A stretch of 64,000 nucleotides of DNA from CAYFIW01 sp964500645 (lineage in GTDB: Bacteria > Chloroflexota > Dehalococcoidia > Lucifugimonadales > UBA826). The first letter of the stretch is position 1; every line of letters starts with the position of its first letter. Position numbers and translations under genes: made by a program. This document shows positions 26,232 through 34,101 of the stretch, one piece after another. Location of the stretch: assembly GCA_964500645.1 (NCBI GenBank), contig CAZCOH010000006.1, positions 4,011 to 68,010 of the forward strand, written 5' to 3'. The notes beneath the pieces were generated by a model. It was not told where the DNA came from. It ran no database searches and saw only the letters and a list, made by a program, of their open reading frames with translations.

Positions 26232-29200
26232 TTGGGTTATTTTACATTTGATACAGATATAAAAAAACGAAGGTTAGTTGGCGGCATAGTCATTCTGATT
26301 ATTTTGGCAGCCTTTCTTTTGCTCAATAGGTTTCCCAAAATAGACACCATTGACGCAGATCTGGCTATAGCCGTGTCTCCTGGAGCACAGTGTTTCCAGG
26401 GGTTTTGTATTGAAGATTTAGAACACCGCCCTTTATTGGAACGCTGGTGGGAATTTTCGCTGGAGTATTTGAAGAACGTTTCGATAGGAATGTTATTTGC
26501 ATTTGTGATGGCAGGGCTTACTGAAGCATTTATTTTCCCTCCTGATAGAAGGGAGAGGTTTTTCGGAACCGGATTTAGAGGAGTACTTAGGGGGGTGGTT
26601 ATAGGCCCGGTTGTCAATCTTTGTTCTGCCTGTATTGTTCCAATTGCTAATGGCTTTAGAAGAACTGGATCTAGCCTTGAAACTACTGTAGCCATAACCC
26701 AAAGTTCTTCGACACTGAATTTGTTGGCTTTGGTAATGGCTGCCATTGCGTTTGCCCCAACAATTAGCATAACCAGAATATCGTTGAGTGTCATAGGATC
26801 TCTTTTTCTTGGCCCTCTTGTTGCCTGGGTATCTCGAAAAGAAAACTCATCTGATACGGGAGATCAACCTTTTGACAACACACTTAACTCAGAATTAAAT
26901 GAATTACCTGATGAAGTTACATGGAGAGAATCTCTTTATACAGCTTCCCTGCAATTTGTAAGAGCGACTATCGGATATTTCCTGAGACTAGGTCCACTTA
27001 TGGTGATTGCTGGGTTTGCTAGTGGGTTTGTCATTCAGTGGATCAGTCCACAAACGGTTACTACCTGGATAGGCGATGATGTGCTTGGAGTTATAGTCGC
27101 ATCGACGATAGGGGTATTGATAAATGTGCCGTTGATGTTTGAAATACCTCTCGTAGCGGCTATGTTACTTGCTGGTATGGGAACGGCTCCAGCGGGGGCT
27201 CTTCTTTTTACTGCCGCCGCAGGCGGCCCTATAACCTTTTGGGGACTTTCCAAGGTTATGCCAAAAAGAGGAGTAATAACACTTTTTATTTCAACGTGGG
27301 GCCTTGGTGTAGTTGGGGGATTGGTGCTACTTTTCGTCACTTCAATTTTAGAAGAAGACAGAAATTTCACTTTTAGAGAGAATTATTCAGCGTCCGCGTC
27401 TGTCCCAATAGATACAGCGCCTCCGGCGCCCCGGGTGCCAGCCGGAGCTAAACTTGAGCCAATATCGTTCCCAGATGACGATGGAGAAGGAGATGTAAAG
27501 AATGCTATTGAGAAATCTACAGCGGTAAATCTGGAAATACCAAAAAGTATGATCAAACCGTTCACCAATATATCTGCTTCCGCAAGCAGTGGACTAGTTC
27601 CTCATCTGGAGAATGATCTTCCCGGAGTTGTAATCTTTGATTATGACAGGGATGGTGATCAAGATTTATTTTTCACACAAGCGGAAGGACATCCTAATCT
27701 TTTGTTTGCTAATCTAGGAGACGGGAAATTTTCTGAACAGGCTACATCACTTGGCGTTGATTCTCCTAAAAGTGGTTCAACGGGGGCCGTGGCGTGTGAT
27801 ATGGACAATGACGGATTTCAGGATCTCTACGTAGCGTCTCAGGGTAGGATAGGAGACGGTAAAAATTATAAAGACGCTCTCACGGATAAAGACTTAAGAG
27901 ATGTCCATTCGGACAGGATATTCCATAACATTGGTGGCACCAAGTTTGTGGACGTAACGGATGCAGCGGTAGGTGACGAAGCAAACTTAAGGACTGGATC
28001 AAGCGTTGGATGTGCGGATGTTAATAATGATGGACTGGTAGATATCTATGTTGCTAATCGACAGGATATGGATACCTTCCATATTGATGAACCGACGAAT
28101 GGTAATCTAAATGTTTTGTATTTGAATCAAGGCGATATGAAATTCTCGGAGGTTGCATTAGAAGCCAATGTACGTGGTGATAAGACCGTGACCTGGGCAG
28201 TTTTATTTCATGACTTTGATGATGATCTTGATATGGATCTTTGGACTGCTGAAGATGGCGGCAAATTGCAGGTATATCGTAATGACACATCCGGTAACGA
28301 TTTAAAGTTTGTTCCTGTTGAAAGGGCTATGGGTATTGATAAAGTAGGGTCTTGGATGGGATTTGCTGTAGGGGATTACGATCTGGACGAAGATCTGGAC
28401 GTATTTGTAACTAACATTGGATATCATCCCAAGACGAGACCGCAGCCTTTTGAAGGAAGTAGGGATTGTGCGTTCGTACAAAGATATGAATGGGGTACCT
28501 GTGATCATTTTTTATTGAAAAATAATGGACTCCGTTATGCGCAGTCATTTGGGGTAATAGGGTCATATGTTGATGTTGCGGCTTCAACAATGGTTTCACC
28601 AAGCTCCGTGATTCCGCCTTATTCTCTAGATCCTCTCAGAATTCTTTATGAGTGGCAGGTACCGACCGGCCTAGCGGCGTATGATTTTGGATTCGGGACA
28701 TCTTTTCTGGATATCGAAAATGATGGTGACCAGGACTTGTACTGGCTAGGATCTGCACTTGGACGGGGAGAATCCAGACTTGGTAAAGCATTTCCTTCTG
28801 CTGGGAGGATGCTTAGAAATAAAGGAAATGGAACTTTCGAAGACATCACTGTAGAGACACATCTACTAGCCATTATGGATGTCGACTATTCAGTAACTAA
28901 TCCAAGCGATTCCCAATTCGACCGAAATAAACAGAGACTAGATGTCAGATTCCACGAAAACGGAAAAGGATTGGCTGTCGGAGATATAAATCAAGATGGC
29001 TATGTCGATATTGTGGCCACTAATAGTAAGGGAGAATATCAGGGAGAGTCTGGGGAATTAGACATCAAACCCGGCCCGATTTTCACTTGGATAAACCCAG
29101 GTGGGGATCACAATTGGGTGCAATTTAGATTGATAGGAGGGGGCGTAGGGATGACAAATTCAGATGCAATAGGTGCGAAAATTTTTGTCAGTGCTGACCT

Positions 29201-29408
29201 TAATCTAGACGGGGAATTAACAACCCAAGTGTCAGAGATTACCGCTAGTTCTAGTTTTCTTTCTATGAGTAGTCTTGATCAACATTTTGGCTTGGGACTA
29301 GCCGAAGAAGTGTCAGAGGTTGTTATTGTTTGGCCTAGCGGGCTTCAACAAACTCTTTACGATCTTCCTGTCAATACGATCACAGAAATTAGAGAGCCCT
29401 CTAAGTGA
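26232..29408 (+). CDS. ArsP/DUF318-like permease fused to FG-GAP/VCBS propeller and ASPIC/UnbV domain
   Basis: 1058 residues. Residues ~15-385 are a multi-pass permease of the ArsP_1/DUF318 type, with NLCSACIVPIANG (~residue 127-140) and GTAPAGALLFTAAAGGP (~317-335). After a linker, residues ~465-930 hold at least seven calcium-binding repeats such as DYDRDGDQDL, DMDNDGFQDL, DVNNDGLVDI and DINQDGYVDI, typical of FG-GAP/VCBS propellers. The last ~75 residues resemble ASPIC/UnbV (VVIVWPSGLQQTL). ArsP members export organoarsenicals; here the large propeller would face the outside. Start is TTG 26232 after AAAGAG, uncertain. The fusion seems unusual. Confidence 0.8.
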   Translation: MGYFTFDTDIKKRRLVGGIVILIILAAFLLLNRFPKIDTIDADLAIAVSPGAQCFQGFCIEDLEHRPLLERWWEFSLEYLKNVSIGMLFAFVMAGLTEAFIFPPDRRERFFGTGFRGVLRGVVIGPVVNLCSACIVPIANGFRRTGSSLETTVAITQSSSTLNLLALVMAAIAFAPTISITRISLSVIGSLFLGPLVAWVSRKENSSDTGDQPFDNTLNSELNELPDEVTWRESLYTASLQFVRATIGYFLRLGPLMVIAGFASGFVIQWISPQTVTTWIGDDVLGVIVASTIGVLINVPLMFEIPLVAAMLLAGMGTAPAGALLFTAAAGGPITFWGLSKVMPKRGVITLFISTWGLGVVGGLVLLFVTSILEEDRNFTFRENYSASASVPIDTAPPAPRVPAGAKLEPISFPDDDGEGDVKNAIEKSTAVNLEIPKSMIKPFTNISASASSGLVPHLENDLPGVVIFDYDRDGDQDLFFTQAEGHPNLLFANLGDGKFSEQATSLGVDSPKSGSTGAVACDMDNDGFQDLYVASQGRIGDGKNYKDALTDKDLRDVHSDRIFHNIGGTKFVDVTDAAVGDEANLRTGSSVGCADVNNDGLVDIYVANRQDMDTFHIDEPTNGNLNVLYLNQGDMKFSEVALEANVRGDKTVTWAVLFHDFDDDLDMDLWTAEDGGKLQVYRNDTSGNDLKFVPVERAMGIDKVGSWMGFAVGDYDLDEDLDVFVTNIGYHPKTRPQPFEGSRDCAFVQRYEWGTCDHFLLKNNGLRYAQSFGVIGSYVDVAASTMVSPSSVIPPYSLDPLRILYEWQVPTGLAAYDFGFGTSFLDIENDGDQDLYWLGSALGRGESRLGKAFPSAGRMLRNKGNGTFEDITVETHLLAIMDVDYSVTNPSDSQFDRNKQRLDVRFHENGKGLAVGDINQDGYVDIVATNSKGEYQGESGELDIKPGPIFTWINPGGDHNWVQFRLIGGGVGMTNSDAIGAKIFVSADLNLDGELTTQVSEITASSSFLSMSSLDQHFGLGLAEEVSEVVIVWPSGLQQTLYDLPVNTITEIREPSK

Positions 29409-29496
29409 CGGAAACAAAGTTTAACGAACAGTTATTATTCTGGAAATATTAATACTAATTTTATATCTCTAGAAACTACGATATATACGTATAATC

Positions 29497-30672
29497 CTAC
29501 GCGTATGGGTCCGCTGCATCTCTCAAGCCATCTCCCATAAAGTTCATACACAATATAGAAACCAGGACAAACAATCCAGGTATCATTAACCAGCCTGCTT
29601 TTGCTACCGCTTGTAACGTTTGTGCTTCGAACAACAGTACTCCCCAGCTTATTGCAGGGGGCCTGATGCCTAGTCCAAGGAAACTAAGAGCGGTTTCTGA
29701 AAGTATGATGGCAGGGATCGCTAAAGTTGTGGAAGCTATGATATGGCTGTAGAAAGAGGGAAGCATCTGCCTAAATATGATCCTTATTTCACTACTGCCA
29801 TACAGTCTCGACGCAACTACAAAATCTTCTTCTCTCATGGACAAAAATCGGCCTCTGACTTCTCTGGCGAGCCTGGTCCATTCTATTAGAGATATGATTA
29901 TTGTTATTGCAAAGTATATTTTCAATACTCCCCAGTCGGCCGGTACAGCTGCTGCTAACGCCAACCATAGGGGTATGGTAGGGATCGCACGCAGAAATTC
30001 GATTATCCTTTGTATAATCAGGTCGGTCATACCTCCCCGAAGGCCAGAAAGACCTCCAAGTAGAATGCCCAAGAACATCATCAAAACCACGGCAACTAGT
30101 CCGATGGACATTGAGACTCTGGTTCCGTACATAATACGGGACCAGACATCCCTTCCCATTCGGTCTGAGCCGAAGATATATAGTGGTATGGGATCTTTTT
30201 TCCCAACCTCGTAATCGAGACCAAACAAGTGAGTGTTTGATGAAATCAATCCAAACCATTTGTATTCGTGTCCATCAGTGAAGTATTTGATGGTACGTTT
30301 TACTTCTTTGTCAGCCTTCCATTCCATTGCCCTTGTTTCCAGGTTGCGTTCTCCCTTAAGGCCATAGACATAAGGTAACTGGGGCTTCCAACCATCAAAG
30401 AAATGTATTCCTTGCGGCGGTATATAGGCTCTTGTAGATTCTTCTGACCTGGGTTCGTGTACTGACAAAAATTCAGGCATCAGACAAATCAGGTAGAAGA
30501 ACACAACCACAGAAGTCGCGATGAGTGCTAACTTATGTCGTCTAAACCTCCACCACATTAATTGCCATTGACCGGCGACAAACAATTCCGATTCTTCTAG
30601 ATTGGTAGGAGTAGGACGAGCTTCCTCAAGACTGTCTGCTAATGATGACAGTGGTTTTTGGTCTTCTGACAT
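29497..30672 (-). CDS. Peptide-type ABC importer permease (DppC/OppC-like)
   Basis: About 391 residues. The BPD_transp_1 domain has the EAA-like loop RLAREVRGRFLSMREEDFVVASRLYGSS. It contains ALSFLGLGIRPPAISWGVLL and a C-terminal GDGLRDAADP, both DppC hallmarks. The N-terminus has one helix and an unusually long periplasmic insertion (residues ~75-150). I start at ATG 30672, two bases past the upstream permease stop, rather than an ATG 39 bases earlier inside that gene, because the shorter form fits the tight operon spacing. Confidence 0.92.
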   Translation of the reverse strand: MSEDQKPLSSLADSLEEARPTPTNLEESELFVAGQWQLMWWRFRRHKLALIATSVVVFFYLICLMPEFLSVHEPRSEESTRAYIPPQGIHFFDGWKPQLPYVYGLKGERNLETRAMEWKADKEVKRTIKYFTDGHEYKWFGLISSNTHLFGLDYEVGKKDPIPLYIFGSDRMGRDVWSRIMYGTRVSMSIGLVAVVLMMFLGILLGGLSGLRGGMTDLIIQRIIEFLRAIPTIPLWLALAAAVPADWGVLKIYFAITIIISLIEWTRLAREVRGRFLSMREEDFVVASRLYGSSEIRIIFRQMLPSFYSHIIASTTLAIPAIILSETALSFLGLGIRPPAISWGVLLFEAQTLQAVAKAGWLMIPGLFVLVSILCMNFMGDGLRDAADPYA

Positions 30673-30673
30673 A

Positions 30674-31660
30674 TTAGCCCCCCATCCTGATTCTAGGGTC
30701 CATGAGGGCAAGTATGATGTCAGAAATTAAGACTCCTAGAAGCGTTAACACCGTGAGTATCATAACGATAGAACCCGCCATGTACATGTCCTGTGATAGA
30801 AGAGCTCTGAGTAGTAATGGTCCTAAAGTAGGAAGACTCATTACTGTTGCGACTATGAGGCTACCTGATATCAACCTTGGTAGTTCAAGCCCTGCGGAAC
30901 TGACAAACGGGTTGAGGGCCAACCTAACAGGATATTTCAGTAGAACCTTCCATTCCGGCAAACCTTTAGCTCTGGCAGTTTCAACGTATGGTCTCGACAA
31001 TTCATCAAGAAGATTAGCTCTCACAATTCTTGTGAAGCGAGCCGCTCCGTCTGTGCCGAGTATAATCATCGGCACCCAAATGTGTTTCAACATGTCTATG
31101 AATTTTCCGAATGACCAGCCTTGATCCATGTATTCTGATGAGAAAAGTCCAGTAATTCTCCATCCGAACCAGTCATAAACAAAAAACATTATAACCAGGG
31201 CAAGTAGGAAATTCGGTGTGCCAACCCCAAAATATGATAGTACGGTGAAAAAATAGTCAATGAAGGAATATTGTTTCCAGGCGGAGATTATGCCTATTGG
31301 GATCGCCATAGTCCATGTGAATACAATGGTGAACAATCCAAGGGCCAACGTCATAGCTAATCTATCATTAACCAGATCAGTAACAGGCCTGCGGAATTCA
31401 ATGGAAAGACCTAGATCCCAGGTAAAGAATCCACTAGCCCATTTGTAATATTGAACGTATATGGGCTGATCAAGACCATATCGTTTTTTGAGTGCCAGTA
31501 TTTCGGATTCGTCAACCATCTCTCCGGCTGACGCGAGTTGGGCGATATAGTCGGTTAAAAAGTCTCCAGGTGGCGCCTGGATAATGGCAAATGACACTAT
31601 CGACATTACGAATAGCATCGGTATAAAAAGACCTAACCTGCGTACTAAAAATTGAAGCAT
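30674..31660 (-). CDS. Peptide-type ABC importer permease (DppB/OppB-like)
   Basis: 328 residues beginning MLQFLVRRLGLFIPMLFVMSIVSF, the DppB first helix, followed by PGDF and a KKRYGLDQPIYVQYYKW segment typical of this subunit. The cytoplasmic loop ARAKGLPEWKVLLKYPVRLALNPF is the ATPase-contact motif. It is one of two membrane subunits and is encoded between receptor and DppC genes. A terminator-like hairpin lies between the receptor gene and this one, which should lower its expression relative to the receptor. Confidence 0.93.
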   Translation of the reverse strand: MLQFLVRRLGLFIPMLFVMSIVSFAIIQAPPGDFLTDYIAQLASAGEMVDESEILALKKRYGLDQPIYVQYYKWASGFFTWDLGLSIEFRRPVTDLVNDRLAMTLALGLFTIVFTWTMAIPIGIISAWKQYSFIDYFFTVLSYFGVGTPNFLLALVIMFFVYDWFGWRITGLFSSEYMDQGWSFGKFIDMLKHIWVPMIILGTDGAARFTRIVRANLLDELSRPYVETARAKGLPEWKVLLKYPVRLALNPFVSSAGLELPRLISGSLIVATVMSLPTLGPLLLRALLSQDMYMAGSIVMILTVLTLLGVLISDIILALMDPRIRMGG

Positions 31661-31732
31661 ATGTTATTTGCCACTTCTTATACCTTGAAAAATTAAAGGC
31701 TCTGAAGTTTATTCTACAAAAAACCCCAAGGC

Positions 31733-31787
31733 CAAAAAATTACTACCAGTCGACCCCCCCCCTGTAAGAGGGGAGCCAACTGGTAGG
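31733..31787 (-). terminator. Intrinsic terminator/attenuator after the ABC receptor gene
   Basis: On the minus strand CTACCAGT pairs with ACTGGTAG, with an inner CCCCT/AGGGG stem, and is followed by TAATTTTTT. It lies between the receptor stop and the DppB start, so it likely lets most transcripts end after the receptor while some read on into the permeases, a common way to make receptor in excess. Confidence 0.75.
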
Positions 31788-31809
31788 TCTTAATGTGACT
31801 GGGTGTGGT

Positions 31810-33951
31810 TTACTTGCTAAAGTACCACTGCTCTGGGAAGCCTGTGTTAGGCGTTCTTAGAGGCCAGTCATTTCCAGCTTTGTCAGGAACGTTGTTAAGG
31901 TTACTGTTTTTCACAATTACACCCTGGACCATAGGACTAAGTCCAACGATACCAATAGCGTATTGCTCCTGAACAAGCTCTGTATATAGTTCTCGAGCTA
32001 GAGCATCTGCCTCTTCTTTCGGAAGAGTTGCACCTAAGTTGTGCTTCATGCTCCATTCGTAGTGACCTCCCAGGCCGACCGAGTATGGGTCTAGACCTGA
32101 TTCACCGCCAGTTCGTACCCACTCGCAAACGAGGGGAGCGGGGTAGCAGTCCGGATGTCCGAGGGCTACAGTTCTCTTAGTTGTGCTAGTGAATGTCCAG
32201 CCAGAAGTGTCTTCATTCCAGACAAACACTGCTAGTTCGTTAGCAGCTTTCTTGGAGAACACAAGACTTCTGGTCATTACCTGTAAGTCTGTACCAAGTC
32301 CAACGTCGTTCCAATATCCTGATACCTGCTCAGCAATGTCTGGCCAAGGACCAAACGCAGCAGTCACCCCAATTGTGATGACAATCTTCTCTCCGTTGAG
32401 GGTCCTGTATCCGTCTCCGTCCTTGTCTGGTAGCACGCTGTCTAGCAATGCATTGGCTGCATCCACGTCTTGTGCGACCCTGAGCTGGGCGATTGCATCA
32501 CCAGGATAGTGATCGTGGCCAGGTCCAGGTACTCCTTGCCGTGGTATGCCTAGTCCAAGGAAGCTTATGTCATTAATTGCGTCTCTATCGATAGCAAGAG
32601 ACATAGCTTGTCGTACTTCAGCGATTCTAAGAGCTTCTCCTGTTACACCGGGGTAGCTCATGTTGGGCCAGAATGCTACGTCAGCTCCATTAGATGATTC
32701 CCAGGTTATGAGGTCATATCCACCTTTTTCCTCGCCTTCTTTTAAGACGGGGTAGTCAGGTAACTGGATGTGTCGACCCTGGAAGTCAATTTCACCCTGG
32801 AGGGCTTTTAATCCCCCGACTGATGGGCTTTCAACAAGTGTATAAGTGTGTGCATCTATGTAAGGAAGCTGATTACCGTCTGGGTCTACTGCCCAGAAGT
32901 ATGGGTTCCTTTCAGCTCTCACAACAGCGTCACCTAACACAGATTCAAAGTGCCATGGTGTGATTGCAGGCTTGTCCGGGTTGTTGTTGTAAGACGCTTT
33001 GTCGTCATATAACTGCAACCAGTCATCGAAACCTTCGGACTTTGCAAGTTCACCCACATTAGGGTTGGTGTCGATGTGGAATTGCCTCATGTAATGCTCA
33101 GGTGCAAACGTTGTATTTCTAGTAGAGCCGTAGCAGGCTTCGTCAGCCTGAGCAACTGTTTCTAGGAATAGATAGTTTGGATTCGGAAAGATGAACTTGA
33201 TTGTCGTATCGTCCACCTTAGCCATAGAGCCGAACCCGTCTCCGCTCGCGAGGAATGGAGGTGGGCCTGCTGTCAGGTCTGTATTCATGATGACGTCATT
33301 GTATTGCCACATGAAGTCATCAGCGTTGAAGTCATCACCATCGGACCACTTCATGCCTTCCCTGAGGAAGAATGTCCATTCACTTCCATCGTCGTTAACT
33401 TCCCATCCTCTGGCAACAGACGGAACGAACGAGAATCCATCCGTAGCGTACCTGACCAGAGAAGCCCTAGAAAGCCTGAAGAAGTTACATCCGTCAGCTG
33501 GGCCGATGTAGAAACGTCGGAGTGTTCCTCCATAGCTTCCAGTTTGACCAAACGTTGGTATCACCATAGGCTGCTCGGGTAACCTCTCTTCAACAGGAGG
33601 AAGAACTCCACCCTGGACGAGCTGTGTCAATTGAGGAGCTTCGCCATACGAGGAGAAAACCTTCTCTACTTCAACTACAACAGGTACTTCAACGACCCTA
33701 TCTACGGGTACTTGAACCTGCTCAATTTTAATTACTTCTTTCTCGACTACGACCTCTTTGACGACTTCAATTACTTCGCCTTTTTCGGTCACAATCTTTT
33801 CGACAACCTTCTCTACTGGGACTTCTTTTACAACTTCTTTCTCGACCACAACTTCCTTTTCGACCGTTACTATCTCGGTCTCTCCGGAACATGCGACGAA
33901 AAAGGCTCCCAGGAAGATAGCCAAGACTATGGACATCAATCCTTTTCGCAT
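31810..33951 (-). CDS. ABC importer substrate-binding lipoprotein (SBP family 5, DppA-like)
   Basis: About 713 residues. I start at ATG 33951 (MRKGLMSIVL...), because GAGGAG lies seven bases upstream; this gives a signal peptide with a lipobox ending at C21. Residues ~25-98 form a Val/Glu/Lys repeat tether. The binding domain follows: WTFFLREGMKWSDGDDFNADDF near residue 195-215 is the family 5 signature, and the C-terminal lobe has EVRQAMSLAIDRDAI. It delivers peptides or other solutes to the DppBC permeases encoded next. It is longer than E. coli DppA (~535 residues), partly because of the tether. Confidence 0.93.
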   Translation of the reverse strand: MRKGLMSIVLAIFLGAFFVACSGETEIVTVEKEVVVEKEVVKEVPVEKVVEKIVTEKGEVIEVVKEVVVEKEVIKIEQVQVPVDRVVEVPVVVEVEKVFSSYGEAPQLTQLVQGGVLPPVEERLPEQPMVIPTFGQTGSYGGTLRRFYIGPADGCNFFRLSRASLVRYATDGFSFVPSVARGWEVNDDGSEWTFFLREGMKWSDGDDFNADDFMWQYNDVIMNTDLTAGPPPFLASGDGFGSMAKVDDTTIKFIFPNPNYLFLETVAQADEACYGSTRNTTFAPEHYMRQFHIDTNPNVGELAKSEGFDDWLQLYDDKASYNNNPDKPAITPWHFESVLGDAVVRAERNPYFWAVDPDGNQLPYIDAHTYTLVESPSVGGLKALQGEIDFQGRHIQLPDYPVLKEGEEKGGYDLITWESSNGADVAFWPNMSYPGVTGEALRIAEVRQAMSLAIDRDAINDISFLGLGIPRQGVPGPGHDHYPGDAIAQLRVAQDVDAANALLDSVLPDKDGDGYRTLNGEKIVITIGVTAAFGPWPDIAEQVSGYWNDVGLGTDLQVMTRSLVFSKKAANELAVFVWNEDTSGWTFTSTTKRTVALGHPDCYPAPLVCEWVRTGGESGLDPYSVGLGGHYEWSMKHNLGATLPKEEADALARELYTELVQEQYAIGIVGLSPMVQGVIVKNSNLNNVPDKAGNDWPLRTPNTGFPEQWYFSK
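33658..33879 (-). repeat. Val/Glu/Lys-rich repeat tether within the receptor lipoprotein
   Basis: About 74 codons right after the lipid-anchored Cys encode overlapping units like VEKEVVVEKEVVKEVPVEK and end in VEVPVVVEVEKV. The DNA is correspondingly repetitive (GA- and GT-rich), and spurious ORFs appear opposite it. It probably forms a stiff spacer lifting the receptor from the membrane through the cell envelope. Similar V/E/K leaders are frequent in Chloroflexota receptors (recollection, not checked). Confidence 0.8.
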
Positions 33952-34010
33952 ACAATTTCTCCTCATATTAAACGGCTTTAACGCCACATTGCATGGCGCA
34001 TTGGATGGGG

Positions 34011-34040
34011 ATGTTAAAGAATTATGATTGAATATGTCAA
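34011..34040 (-). promoter_or_regulatory. Predicted sigma-70-type promoter for the ABC receptor operon
   Basis: On the minus strand a perfect TTGACA (34040-34035) is followed 18 bases later by TAACAT (34016-34011). A short inverted repeat CGCCA-N7-TGGCG (33982-33998) lies between this and the start codon, possibly an operator or 5' UTR hairpin. Confidence 0.5.
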
Positions 34041-34101
34041 TAGGGAAGTTTAATTACCGACATAAAAATCATTACTTTAGTCAGGATTTTATAATCAACA
34101 A

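Noticed and set aside
33658..33879. Repetitive DNA considered as a CRISPR or satellite
   Set aside because: Units are irregular, lack spacers and translate to an in-frame tether of the receptor.
33631..34027. Plus-strand ORFs rich in Tyr/Phe/Asn or Thr/Ser opposite the receptor N-terminus
   Set aside because: They are the antisense of the V/E/K codon repeat and have no independent support.
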